A DNA stretch of 64,000 nt, from the NCBI GenBank assembly GCA_945861535.1, contig CAMAUZ010000035.1, positions 1 through 64,000 of the forward strand, in the 5' to 3' direction. Made by a program: the position numbers and the translations under genes. The notes under the pieces were generated by a model. The model was not told where the DNA came from and searched no databases. It saw only the letters and a list, made by a program, of their open reading frames with translations. The DNA is from Akkermansia muciniphila (GTDB lineage Bacteria > Verrucomicrobiota > Verrucomicrobiia > Limisphaerales > BJHT01). Positions 19,277-29,000 of the stretch are shown here, one piece after another. Position 1 is the first letter of the stretch, and the number at the start of each line of letters is the position of its first letter.

Positions 19277-20140
19277 TCAATCCACGTAGAGCGCCGTCTT
19301 CAAATCCCGGACCAGCACGCTCATGTAGGGGTAGCGTTTGTCCGGGTCGCGTTCGAGGCACTTGAGGACGATCTTGTCGAGGGCGAGGAGGAGTTCCGGG
19401 TTGTGCTGCCGGGTACTGGCGATGTGGAAGTTCGGATCGAGATGGCGGCGGATGACTTCTTCCTGGGTGTCGCCATTGAACGGCTTCTTGTTGGTCAGCA
19501 GTTCGTAGGCAGTGATCCCGAAGGCGAAGATGTCGGCGCGATGATCGAGCGGGAGGCGTTGGAGCTGCTCGGGGGCCATGTAGGCGGGGGTGCCCGAGTG
19601 TTTGTCCATCTTCCGGGGTTTGTCGGGGATTTCCTCGGCGAGATCGAAGTCGATGAGCCGCACGTCGCCGGCCCGGGTGATCATGATATTCTCGGGTTTG
19701 AAATCCAGGTGCATGTAGCCGTTGTCGTGCATGTGCTCCAAGGCCTGGGCGGAATCGATGAGGATGTTGCCGACGTAGGCCTCGACCACCTCGGGAAACC
19801 GGCTCGGGGCCATCTTCAAATTGTGCCCTTCGACATACTCGAGGAGGACGTAGGGCAGACTGTCGATCTTCCCGTGCTCGTAATAGCCGATGATGTAGGG
19901 GTGCTGGTGGAGTTTCTCCAGAATCTCGCAACCGCGGGCGAACAGCTTCTTGGTCTTCAGCCCGAAAATGGAGGTGTTGTAGAGGCGGCGCAGGGCGAAG
20001 TTGTTCCCCTCCTTGTCGGCGACCAGCCAGATTTCCGCCATTGCTCCCTGGCTGATTTTCTCATGCAAAAAAAAACGCCCAAAGGGAGTGCCTTGGGTCA
20101 TTTGCGTTTCGTTGCCGTTGGTCATTGCCTGAGCGAACAT
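19277..20140 (-). CDS. Serine/threonine protein kinase-like protein with altered catalytic motifs
   Basis: A 287-residue cytoplasmic protein with a whole kinase fold and no transmembrane or sensor extension. The glycine loop is GRFFLHEKISQGAMAEIW. The usual VAIK lysine position reads FALRRL (Arg). The catalytic loop is HLDFKPENIM (Asp and Asn kept). The metal motif is DFD rather than DFG. SGTPAYMAPEQL and DIFAFGITAYELLT follow normally. It may be a weak kinase or pseudokinase that binds rather than phosphorylates. The start may be 20140 or 20125 (MTNGNETQ). It is divergent from the CPBP gene. The SIR2-NACHT gene lies downstream on the same strand, separated by a repeat. Confidence 0.8.
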   Translation of the reverse strand: MFAQAMTNGNETQMTQGTPFGRFFLHEKISQGAMAEIWLVADKEGNNFALRRLYNTSIFGLKTKKLFARGCEILEKLHQHPYIIGYYEHGKIDSLPYVLLEYVEGHNLKMAPSRFPEVVEAYVGNILIDSAQALEHMHDNGYMHLDFKPENIMITRAGDVRLIDFDLAEEIPDKPRKMDKHSGTPAYMAPEQLQRLPLDHRADIFAFGITAYELLTNKKPFNGDTQEEVIRRHLDPNFHIASTRQHNPELLLALDKIVLKCLERDPDKRYPYMSVLVRDLKTALYVD

Positions 20141-20237
20141 TCGTTTGCGGTAGAGCCGGTTCTGTGCCAGTCGTCGCCGCGCTGATTTTAGCAGCGCCGG
20201 GGTGACTTGGATTTCAACTCCGTGTAAAAGAGACTCC

Positions 20238-21155
20238 GTGCGCCCACTAAAGGTAACAACAATCTTCGTCGCGACCGTGCTTCTCGGGGGAGCGATCCTA
20301 GCACCGGCGCTACACTGGCTGGTTCAACAGGGGGCGTCAACGGTTTCGGCGCTCGAACCGCTCTCCCGCCAGCCGTTTCACCGCTTTGTCAGCCGCGCCA
20401 TGCTGGTGCTGGCCATCGTCGGGCTGTGGCCGTGGGCGCGGGCGATGGGCCTGCGTTCGTGGGCCGAGCTGGGCTGGTGCCGCCCCGCCGCCGGGCACTG
20501 GAAGCTGCTGGGGCGTGGGTTTCTGTGGGGCTTTGTCTCGCTCGCCGCCTTCGCCGCCGTGGCCCTGCTCTGCGGAGCCAAGGTGGGCAATTTTGACCAC
20601 ACTCCCGGCGAATGGGGCAAACGCCTCGCGAGTGCGGCGCTCTCCGGCCTGTTCGTGGGCGTGCTAGAGGAAACGTTGTTTCGCGGCGCGCTCTTCGGCG
20701 GTCTCCGCAAGGGGATGGCGTGGCCTTCCGCGCTGGTGGTTTCGAGCACGATTTTTGCGCTGCTGCACTTTCTCGACCGCCGCCCCGAGCCGCCGGCGCA
20801 AGTCGGGTGGACGAGCGGGTTGGCGTTGCTGCCACGCATGGTGCGGGAAATTGACGACGGACGGATGTTCGCCGCCGCCCTCGGCAGCCTGCTGGTGGTC
20901 GGGTGTTTCCTGGCGCTTTCCTATCAGCGAACCGGAAATCTTTTCTTCCCGCTCGGTCTGCACGCGGGCTGGGTGTTTTGGATGAAACTCACCGGCTTCA
21001 TCACCGTGGCCAAACCTGACGCGCCGGGCTGGCTGTGGGGCACGGGGAAACTCGTGGACGGCTGGGCCACCTTCGCGCTGCTGGTGCTGACGTTCGGAAT
21101 CTACCTGCGCTGGGGCCAGCCGGCGGCAACCGGGGAACCGCGCCGGAATGAGTGA
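20238..21155 (+). CDS. CPBP family intramembrane protease-like protein
   Basis: A membrane protein of about 305 residues with several hydrophobic segments. The CPBP/Abi signature is present: EETLFRGALFGGLR near residue 144 (EExxxR) and ALLHFLDR, followed by LFFPLGLHAGWVFW with the second conserved His. Such proteins cleave membrane substrates or act in prenyl-protein-like processing; the substrate is unknown. The start is uncertain. GTG at 20238 has AAAGAGA just upstream, and an in-frame GTG at 20202 also exists. It overlaps comF by 8 bases, so the two are probably co-translated. Confidence 0.8.
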   Translation: MRPLKVTTIFVATVLLGGAILAPALHWLVQQGASTVSALEPLSRQPFHRFVSRAMLVLAIVGLWPWARAMGLRSWAELGWCRPAAGHWKLLGRGFLWGFVSLAAFAAVALLCGAKVGNFDHTPGEWGKRLASAALSGLFVGVLEETLFRGALFGGLRKGMAWPSALVVSSTIFALLHFLDRRPEPPAQVGWTSGLALLPRMVREIDDGRMFAAALGSLLVVGCFLALSYQRTGNLFFPLGLHAGWVFWMKLTGFITVAKPDAPGWLWGTGKLVDGWATFALLVLTFGIYLRWGQPAATGEPRRNE

Positions 21156-21936
21156 GCCTTCCGCCACCCCGCCCGCCCGCGCGTGGGCCGATGCGCTGCT
21201 CGGTTTTTTCTTTCCCGAGGCGTGCCAGATTTGTCGCACCGCCCGCGCCACGCCCGCCGAGGGCTACGTCTGTGCCGCGTGCTGGCAGGACGTGCGCTTC
21301 ATCAAGCCGCCCTTCTGCGACCGCTGTGGACTCCCCTACCCCGGCGACATCACGACGGTTTTCGAATGCGGAAACTGCCGCGACGTGAAACTCCACTTCC
21401 GCTCCGCCCGCTCGGCCGTCGCCGCCGAGGGCCTCGTCCTCGAAGTGATCCACCAGTACAAATATCAGCGGGCGCTGTGGTTCGAGCCGTTCCTCGCGGA
21501 TTTGCTCATTCGCGCGGCCAAGCCCGAGTTGCAGCCCGAGCCGTGGGATCTCGTCGTCCCCATCCCGCTCCATCCGGTGAAAGAACGCGAACGCGAGTTC
21601 AACCAAGCCGAACGCCTCGGCCGCCACCTCGCCGCCGCCCTCGGCATCACCCTTCGCGCCGATCTGGTGCAACGCGTCCGGCCCACGGTTTCGCAGACGC
21701 GCCTCGACCGCACCGAACGCGCCGAGAATGTCCTCCGCGCCTTCGCCCCCCGCCCCGGCGCGCGCTTGCAGGGCGAGAAAGTCATCCTGCTTGACGATGT
21801 TTTCACCACCGGCGCGACCACCAACGCCTGCGCCCGCGTGCTGCACAAATTGGGCGCGGGCGAGGTCACCGTCTGGACCCTCGCGCGCGGTCTGGCGGGG
21901 CCGAAATTATCTTTTGAAATGCCCCCTGCTTCTTGA
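21148..21936 (+). CDS. comF: ComF family protein (phosphoribosyltransferase-like)
   Basis: A 262-residue ComF-like protein. The N-terminal double zinc finger has CQIC, CAAC, CDRC and CGNC pairs (residues about 27-75). The phosphoribosyltransferase domain has WDLVVPIPLHP, REFNQAERL and the PRPP loop VILLDDVFTTGATT. ComF is linked to DNA uptake in competent bacteria, but the family is also widespread where its role is unknown. The ATG lies inside the end of the CPBP gene, and accD starts about 18 bases after its stop, so a three-gene transcript is likely. Confidence 0.9.
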   Translation: MSEPSATPPARAWADALLGFFFPEACQICRTARATPAEGYVCAACWQDVRFIKPPFCDRCGLPYPGDITTVFECGNCRDVKLHFRSARSAVAAEGLVLEVIHQYKYQRALWFEPFLADLLIRAAKPELQPEPWDLVVPIPLHPVKEREREFNQAERLGRHLAAALGITLRADLVQRVRPTVSQTRLDRTERAENVLRAFAPRPGARLQGEKVILLDDVFTTGATTNACARVLHKLGAGEVTVWTLARGLAGPKLSFEMPPAS

Positions 21937-21954
21937 GAGCATCCGCAATCGTCG

Positions 21955-22938
21955 ATGACCGGTCCGGGTCATGGCGCGCGTTTTATGGCCACCACGATTC
22001 ACAAAAAATCCATCGGCTTCGACACCGTCGAACCCGCCGTCACCCCGCCGCCCCCGGCGCCCGCGGGCGAGTCCACTTTCGTCAAGAAACCCAAGCTCGG
22101 CGGTTCCAAATCCAAAAAACGCGACATCCCCGAGGGCCTGTGGACCAAGTGTCCCAAGTGCGCCACGCTGATCTACGACAAGGACCTCGACGAGAACCTC
22201 AAGGTCTGTCCCAAGTGCCAGCATCACTTCCCCATCGGCGCCCGTGAACGCATCAACTCCCTCGTCGAGACCTGTTCCTTCGAGGAAATCGACGCCCAGA
22301 TGACCAGCGTGGACACCCTCCAGTTCACCGGCACCGCCACCTACATTTCCAAGCTCGAGGCCTACCAGAAATCCACCGGCCTCAAGGACGCCGTCATCAC
22401 CGGCGTCGGCCGCATCGGCGCGCAGAAACTCGCGCTGGGCGTGATGGATTTCAGTTTCCTCGGCGGCTCGATGGGTTCCGTGGTCGGCGAAAAACTCACC
22501 CGCCTGATCGAACTCGGCACCGACCGCGGCCTGCCCGTCATCATCATCTCCACCAGCGGCGGCGCGCGCATGTATGAAGGCATGTTCAGCCTCATGCAGA
22601 TGGCCAAGACCAGCGCCGCCCTCGCCTACCACGCCAAGGCCAAACTTCCCTACCTCAGCATCCTCACCCATCCCACCACCGCCGGCGTCATGGCCAGCTA
22701 CGCCAGCCTCGGCGACCTCATCCTCGCCGAACCGGGCGCGATGGTCGGGTTCGCCGGCCCGCGCGTCATCAAGGACACCACGCAGGCCGAACTGCCCCCC
22801 GGTTTCCAGACCGCCGAATTCCTCCGCGACCGCGGCCTCATCGACGCCATCATCCCCCGCAATGAAATGAAGGCCCGGCTCGCCAACTACCTCGACTTCC
22901 TCATGCAAGGCCGCCGGCAACTGGCGAGCCTGGGATGA
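21955..22938 (+). CDS. accD: Acetyl-CoA carboxylase carboxyltransferase subunit beta
   Basis: A 327-residue AccD. A four-cysteine zinc ribbon (CPKCATLIY and VCPKCQHHF, residues about 65-90) is followed by the crotonase-like carboxyltransferase domain with LALGVMDFSFLGGSMG, IISTSGGARMYEG and HPTTAGVMASYASLGD. With AccA it moves carboxyl from biotin to acetyl-CoA to make malonyl-CoA for fatty acid synthesis. Two starts are possible: ATG 21955 or ATG 21985 (MATTIHKKS), which looks more natural as a protein start; neither has a clear ribosome site. It is last in the run with the CPBP gene and comF. Confidence 0.95.
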   Translation: MTGPGHGARFMATTIHKKSIGFDTVEPAVTPPPPAPAGESTFVKKPKLGGSKSKKRDIPEGLWTKCPKCATLIYDKDLDENLKVCPKCQHHFPIGARERINSLVETCSFEEIDAQMTSVDTLQFTGTATYISKLEAYQKSTGLKDAVITGVGRIGAQKLALGVMDFSFLGGSMGSVVGEKLTRLIELGTDRGLPVIIISTSGGARMYEGMFSLMQMAKTSAALAYHAKAKLPYLSILTHPTTAGVMASYASLGDLILAEPGAMVGFAGPRVIKDTTQAELPPGFQTAEFLRDRGLIDAIIPRNEMKARLANYLDFLMQGRRQLASLG

Positions 22939-23128
22939 TGCGCCACGGAGAAGACCGGGGCCGACAGAAAGATTAGCGACAGAAAAATCGAGGGCGGGGA
23001 AATGACGGCTGTCACCCGGATTTTGGTTCCGTTGCAGCCTTGCGACCTGCGATTGAAGTACAGAATACGCCCCCTCCCCATATCTTCCTGTCCCCAATTT
23101 TCCTGTCAGCCTCCCCTCCCCTCCCCGC
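22939..23128. repeat. Convergent gap with short inverted repeats
   Basis: Between convergent accD and the DRTGG gene. GACAGAAAGATTAGCGACAG (22962-22981) and the complementary-type TATCTTCCTGTCCCC...TTTTCCTGTCAGCC (about 23080-23108) form a loose inverted pair. No rho-independent terminator was recognised. Confidence 0.5.
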
Positions 23129-24223
23129 TCACAACGCCTTCAAAATCTTCGGTATGTCCAGATTCTGCTCAATCAAATCGAAAATGACCTGAATCTTCTT
23201 CGTGTCCGCCGGCCGCGTTTTCACGATCAGGTTGTGGACCTTTGACGCCACCTCGTAACTGTCATCCGCCGCCAGCAGCACCGGAAACGACAGCCCGCGA
23301 ATCGTCTGCAACGTCGCCTCCGACGGCCGCAGATTCCCCGTCAGCACGATCCCCGCCAGCCCCGTGTCCTTCTGCCCGCTGGCCGCCGCCGCCGCCGCCT
23401 CCACGATGTCCTCGCGGTCACCCGGCGTGATCACCAGCACGCCCGGCTGAAAAAACTGCACCGCGTTCTGCACGCTCATCGCCCCGATCACCACGTCGTC
23501 CACCAACCGCAGCCCGCATTGGGAGCCATTGAGCGACTCGGCGTGCAACTCCTCGCGGATGGAATCCACCGTGGGCCGCGCCAAGATCGGCAGATGCGGC
23601 AACACCCCGAGCAACTCCAGCCCCTTGCGCTTGAGCCCGCGACGGGCGAACTCGGTGACGAACTCGACCTTCTCCGGCAGCACCTTGTTGAGAATCACGC
23701 CGATGATCTCGACGCCCTCCTTCTCGAACAACGCCTGATTCAACGCCACCTCATCGATCGGCCGCCCGATCCCGCCCTGCGTGACGATGATCGCCTTGGC
23801 CCCGAGAATCCGCGCCACCGTCGCGTTCGACAGATCAAACACCGACCCGACGCCCGCGTGCCCCGAGCCTTCGCACAACACGAAATCCTTCTCCCACGCC
23901 ACGCGGTCGAACGCCTTCTCGATCCGCTTCACCAGCGCGTCGTAATTCGCCGACTGCAAATATTTGCGCGTGAAATCCGGCTCCACCGCGATCGGACTCA
24001 TGTCCACCAGCGGGCAGTTCAGCCGGAATACCCGGTCCATCAACACCGTGTCCTCGTCGATCTTCTGCTCGTCGATCTCCACAAACCGCTGCCCCACCGG
24101 CTTGATGTAGCCGATGCGCGGATACGTTTTGTGCAGCGCGGCGAGCAACCCCAGCGAGGTTGTGGTCTTGCCGTCATTCTGCCGGGTGGCTGCGATGAAA
24201 ACCCGCGGCGTGTCGGTGTTCAT
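23129..24223 (-). CDS. AAA_26/DRTGG protein: detached N-terminal half of a long-form phosphotransacetylase
   Basis: A 364-residue protein. A dethiobiotin-synthetase-like P-loop domain (RVFIAATRQNDGKTTTSLGLL, then VLCEGSGHAGVGSVFDLSNA) is followed by a DRTGG domain (about 215-330; GAMSVQNAVQFFQPGVLVITPGDRED). In long Pta enzymes this pair forms the regulatory N-terminal region. Here it is a separate gene starting 11 bases after the stop of the catalytic Pta gene on the same strand, so the two products probably form one complex in acetyl-CoA/acetyl-phosphate exchange. The regulatory role is inferred. Confidence 0.88.
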   Translation of the reverse strand: MNTDTPRVFIAATRQNDGKTTTSLGLLAALHKTYPRIGYIKPVGQRFVEIDEQKIDEDTVLMDRVFRLNCPLVDMSPIAVEPDFTRKYLQSANYDALVKRIEKAFDRVAWEKDFVLCEGSGHAGVGSVFDLSNATVARILGAKAIIVTQGGIGRPIDEVALNQALFEKEGVEIIGVILNKVLPEKVEFVTEFARRGLKRKGLELLGVLPHLPILARPTVDSIREELHAESLNGSQCGLRLVDDVVIGAMSVQNAVQFFQPGVLVITPGDREDIVEAAAAAASGQKDTGLAGIVLTGNLRPSEATLQTIRGLSFPVLLAADDSYEVASKVHNLIVKTRPADTKKIQVIFDLIEQNLDIPKILKAL

Positions 24224-24234
24224 GGCGAGAATAA

Positions 24235-25287
24235 TTACTCCCCGGGCAGACGCTTGCCCGCATCCGGATACAGCAGGTGATACTCAATCGACTGCAAACC
24301 CACGATCGCCGCCACGCCGAGAATGTCGTGCGCGTTGGCCCCGCGCGACACATCCGCCGCGGGCCGGTCCAGCCCCAGCAGAATCTGCCCGTACGCATTC
24401 GCCCGCGCGACATGCTGGATGAGCTTGCTGCCGATGTTGCCGGAATTCAGATCGGGAAACACCAGCACATTGGCGCGGCCACCCACCGGACTGCCGTGCA
24501 ATTTCCGCCCCGCAATCTCCGGAATCAGCGCCGCGTCCACCTGCAGCTCGCCGTCGAAATCCGCCTCCAGCATTCGCTCCTTCGCCCGCTGCCGCGCCAG
24601 CTCCGTCGCCGCCTGCACCTTCATCACCGTCGGATGCGTCGCGCTCCCCCGCGTCGAGAAACTCAGCATCGCCACCAGCGGCCGGATGTTCAGCAACCGC
24701 TCCGTCAACTGCGCCGCCGACACCGCGATGTCCGCGAGCTGCTCCGCCGTCGGGTCCGGGATCACCCCGCAGTCCGCCATCACCAGCGTCCCCTCATGCC
24801 CGAACCGCGTGTCCTCCACCTCCATCACCATGCAGCTCGACGCCGTCGTCGCCGTCGGCGCGACTTTGATGATCTGGAACAACGGCCGCAGCACGCTCCC
24901 CGAAACCTCGCTCGTCCCCGAGATCAACCCATCCGCCTGGTGCATCGCCACCATCATCGCGCCGTAATAATTCGGCTTCATCATCGCCTCGCGCGCCTCG
25001 CGTTCCCGGATGCCCTTCATGCGCCGCAACGCCTCATACCGCTGCGTGAAACTCTCCAAATCCTCGCTCTCCGCCGGATTAATGATCCGCACCCCCTCCA
25101 GCGACACATTCAGCCGCTCCGCCGCATCCTTCACCTTCGCCCGTTCCCCGAGCAAAATCGGCACGCCAAGGCGCAGCGAAAAAAACTGCCGCGCCGCCTG
25201 CAACACCCGCGGCTCGGTCCCTTCCGGGAACACCACCCGCTTGGGATGCCGCTGCAACTTTTCAATGACACTGCCAATAAAACGCAT
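24235..25287 (-). CDS. pta: Phosphate acetyltransferase, catalytic domain
   Basis: A 350-residue PTA/PTB domain. It opens RFIGSVIEKLQRHPKRVVFPEG, continues with GLISGTSEVSGSVLRPLFQ and VMADCGVIPDPTAEQLADI, and has the active-site region MLSFSTRGSATHPTVMKVQ and FPDLNSGNIGSKLIQ. It interconverts acetyl-CoA and acetyl-phosphate. The ATG at 25287 matches the family start; the upstream frame is repeat-like. It is first in a two-gene operon with the DRTGG protein. No acetate kinase gene lies next to it. Confidence 0.92.
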   Translation of the reverse strand: MRFIGSVIEKLQRHPKRVVFPEGTEPRVLQAARQFFSLRLGVPILLGERAKVKDAAERLNVSLEGVRIINPAESEDLESFTQRYEALRRMKGIREREAREAMMKPNYYGAMMVAMHQADGLISGTSEVSGSVLRPLFQIIKVAPTATTASSCMVMEVEDTRFGHEGTLVMADCGVIPDPTAEQLADIAVSAAQLTERLLNIRPLVAMLSFSTRGSATHPTVMKVQAATELARQRAKERMLEADFDGELQVDAALIPEIAGRKLHGSPVGGRANVLVFPDLNSGNIGSKLIQHVARANAYGQILLGLDRPAADVSRGANAHDILGVAAIVGLQSIEYHLLYPDAGKRLPGE

Positions 25288-26003
25288 GGCCGCCCTAAGT
25301 ACCCGACCGCCCCCCAATCTGCAAACACCATTCCCCCCGGCGCGCGACCGGTCCCGTGGGGCAGGCTTCCAGCCTGACACTGAAGTCTGAACCTTTTCGA
25401 TCGGCCCTTACTTGCTAGCCCGGCCTCGCCACCCCGTCGTGCCGGAGGCACGTAAGAGATTAGCCGGTGGTGGAGCGCAGCGGAACCACCGGACCCCCGA
25501 CCACCCACCGAACCCTGCGCCCCGGCGGGGCGCGAGAACCGTGGTAACAATCGTTACAAAAGATCGCGCCGCAACCGCCGCCAAGCCGAGCGCGTCCGTC
25601 TCCCTCGCCCCGTGAGGCACAACCGGGGAGAGGCACAACCGGGGAGAGGGGTGCCCCACTACTGACTGCGTTCTCGCCGTGGCGAGGCGTGACGGCGGGG
25701 TTTCGCGGCGCTCGCGCCCCGCCGGGGCGCAGCGCTCTTCGGCACGGTTGTTCCGGTGGTTCCGCTGCGCTCCACCACCGGCTAATTTCTTGCGTGCCTC
25801 CGGCACGACGCGGAAGCGCGCCCCACGCGCGGCGTTCACGCCGCTTCACCGTTCGCACGTCCCAACGCATTCCCACCCGCCCGCCCGTCGCACGTTGAAG
25901 CGGCATAAATGCCGCGCTCCATGCGCCCACCCCCATGGAACTTGCCCCCGTCTTGGCCCTTCCCTTGAGCTTTGAGCTTTAGCCTTGGAACTTTTCCCCT
26001 GCA
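25288..26003. repeat. ~700-base repeat array with a 374-bp family-3 element
   Basis: The family-3 element runs 25436-25809. Its inverted ends of about 56 bases begin GTCGTGCCGGAGGCACG and contain GGTGGTGGAGCGCAGCGGAA. Inside it are GCGCCCCGGCGGGGCGCG-type palindromes and a family-4 block (about 25598-25660). A family-7 palindrome (GCGGCGTTCACGCCGC ... GCGGCATAAATGCCGCGCTC) lies at 25830-25920 and a GAGCTTTGAGC repeat at 25945-26000. No gene seen. Confidence 0.88.
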
Positions 26004-29000
26004 CTACTCCCCGCCATTCCCCCCATCCCCGCCGCGCCGCTCCCACGCTTTCTTCTGCCGCTCCGGCAGCGCCGTGTCCACCTTCGCGTAATACGTTTCC
26101 TCGCCGAACATTTCGTCCGCCGCCTTTTGCAGCGCGAGCGACGGCTGCACGGCGAACCGGTCGTGCGCCGCGATGAAAATGATCTCCCCGCCCGGCTGCG
26201 TGAGGCACAGCAACAGCGGGCACTTGCCGGGATTCGCCGTGGCCAGTTGCAGCGCGGCATCGAAATTTTCCGGCCGCAGATGCGCCGTGTGCAGCCGCAG
26301 ATGAACCTGTTTGGTGAACTTCCGCGGCGCGTCCTCCAGCGGCATGATGTCCTGTGGGAAAATCTTGGGCTTGTCCTCGCTGTTGTTCACCTCGCCGATG
26401 ATCAGCAACGGTTTGTTCACCACGAACAGCTCGCGAAACTTGTCGTAGTTCTCGTTCATGCACAGCACCTGCACCGTGCCCTCGAGATCCTCCAGCGTGA
26501 GCATCGCGTACGGCTTGTTCGACTTCTTGGAAAAGCCCTGCTGCACCGCCGCGATCATCCCGCCGATGCGCGTCAGGCCGCGGTTGGGCACCGCCGCCAA
26601 AGTCGTCGTGGTCGCCAGCGAGTAGCGTTTGAGAATGTCCGCGAACGGCGTGAGCGGATGGCCCGTGACGTAAAACCCGAGCAGCTCTTTTTCAAACGCG
26701 AGCAGCTCGTGCTGCGGCCACTCCGGCAAACGCGGCGTGTTTTCCGGCGCGGTCGTCTTCGGTTCCTCGATCATTCCGAACAAGGAAACCTGCCCGCGCG
26801 CCCGGTCCTGCGCCGCGCTCGCCGCCCGCGACAACGCGCGGTCGATCTGCCCGAACAACGTCGCGCGCGTCTCGCCGAAGCCGTCGCACGCGCCGCTCTT
26901 GATCAAGGCCTCCAGCCCTTTGCGGCTCACCGTGCGCGTGTCCACGCGGTCGCACAGGTCGCCGAGCGACGTGAATTTGCCGCCCGCGGCGCGCGCCTTC
27001 AGGAGGCATTCAACCGCCACCTCGCCCATGCCCTTGATCGCCGCCAGCCCGAAGCGGATCACCGCCTCGCTCGTGCCGTCCGCATTGGTGCGCACCGCCG
27101 GCGCGAACACCACCTGGCTCTCGTTCACGTCCGGCCCGAGCACATCGACGCCCATCGTGCGCGCCTCGGCGATGTACTGGCTGAGCTTGGCCGTGTCCCC
27201 CATGTCGTTCGTCAACATCGCGCTGAGGAACTCGATCGGGTAGTTGGCCTTCAGATACGCCGTCTGATACGCGACGATCGCGTAGGCAGCCGCGTGGGAT
27301 TTGTTGAAACCATAGCCGGCAAATTTTTCGAGCAGATCGAAAACCTCGTTCGCCTTGGCCCCGGAAATGTTGTTCGCCTTCGCCGCGCCCTTCACGAAAT
27401 TCGCGCGCTGCTGCTGCATTTCCTCGAGCTTCTTCTTGCCCATCGCGCGCCGCAGCAGGTCCGCGCTGCCCAGCGTGTAGCCGGCCAGAATCTGCGTCGC
27501 CTGCATCACCTGCTCCTGATAAATCAGCACGCCGTAGGTTTCCTTCGAGATCGGCTCCAGCAACGGATGCGGATACTCGATCTTCACCTCGCCATGCCGG
27601 CGCTTGATGAAGTCCGGGATCAGGTCCATCGGTCCCGGCCGGTAGAGCGCCACGAGCGCCGTGATGTGCTCGACCGAACTGATCTGAAACTTCCGGCACA
27701 GGTCGCGCATCCCGCCTGATTCCAACTGGAACACCCCGAGCGTATTGGCCTTGTTCAACAGGTCGTACGTCTTCGCGTCATCGAGCGGCAGCGCCTCGAT
27801 GGGCACCTCGATCCCTTGCGTTAGCTTCACCAGCGCGCACGCGTTGCGGATGACCGTGAGCGTTTTCAACCCGAGAAAGTCCATCTTCAACAGGCCCAGG
27901 TCGCCCACCGGTCCCATCGGATATTGCGTCACGATGGTGCCGCTTTCGTCCCGTTTGAGCGGGAGCAGATTCACCAGCGGCTCCGGCCCGATCACCACGC
28001 CGGCCGCATGAACACTGGCGTTGCGCGTGATGTCCTCGAGCAGCATCGCCGTGTCCACCAACTCGCGCGTCAGCTCCTCTGAGTTGTAGGCCTGCTTGAA
28101 ATCCGCCGACTGCTCCAGCGCCTTTTTCAAATCCATCTTCAGGTCCGTCGGCACCATTTTCGAGAGCCGGTCCACCTCGCCGTAGCTCAGGCCCATCACG
28201 CGGCCCACGTCGCGGATCACGGACTTCGCGCCCATCGTGCCGAAGGTGATGATCTGCGCCACGCTGTCGCGCCCGTATTTGTTGCGCACGTACTCGATCA
28301 CGTCCGCGCGCCGGTCGTCCGCGAAATCAATGTCGATGTCGGGCGGATTCACGCGTTCGGGATTCAGAAACCGCTCGAACAGCAGCCCGTAGCGAATCGG
28401 ATCGACGTTCGAAATCTCCAGCAGATACGTGACAATCGAGCCGGCCGCGGAACCGCGCGCCACGCACGAAATGCCCACGCTGCGGCCGTACTGCACGAAA
28501 TCGCCGACGATCAGGAAGTAGGAGATGAACCCGGTCTTCTCGATGACCGTGAGTTCGAGTTGCAGCCGGTCGATGACCGCCGCCACCGCCGCCGCCACCG
28601 CCGGATCGCTCAGGTCCGTGGGTACCGCAGGCGTCCCTGCCTGCGAGTTCGGCGGCGTCTCGCCGCCCGAACCACCGACCGCACCGGAGCCGCCCGCCGC
28701 CCCCGCCGCCGCCTGATACGTCGGCAGCCGCCGCGCATCCTCCACTCCATCGACCACATACTCCTGCCCGACCGCGCGCGCCCGCAGGCCGTAACGCCGC
28801 TGCAATCCATCCGCCAGCAGATGCCGCAGATAACCCTCGCGCGTGAAGTGCTCGGGCGGACTGAACACCGGGTAATGCAGCTTGCCGAACTCGATCTCCA
28901 GATTGCACTTCTCCGAAATCTCCAGCGTGTTCCGCACCGCCGCGGGCGCCTCGTGAAACAGCGCCTGCATCTCCTCCGCCGACCGCAGATAGAACTGCTC

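Noticed and set aside
25436-25809. Complete insertion sequence
   Set aside because: Long inverted ends are present but the interior is only repeats, with no transposase frame.
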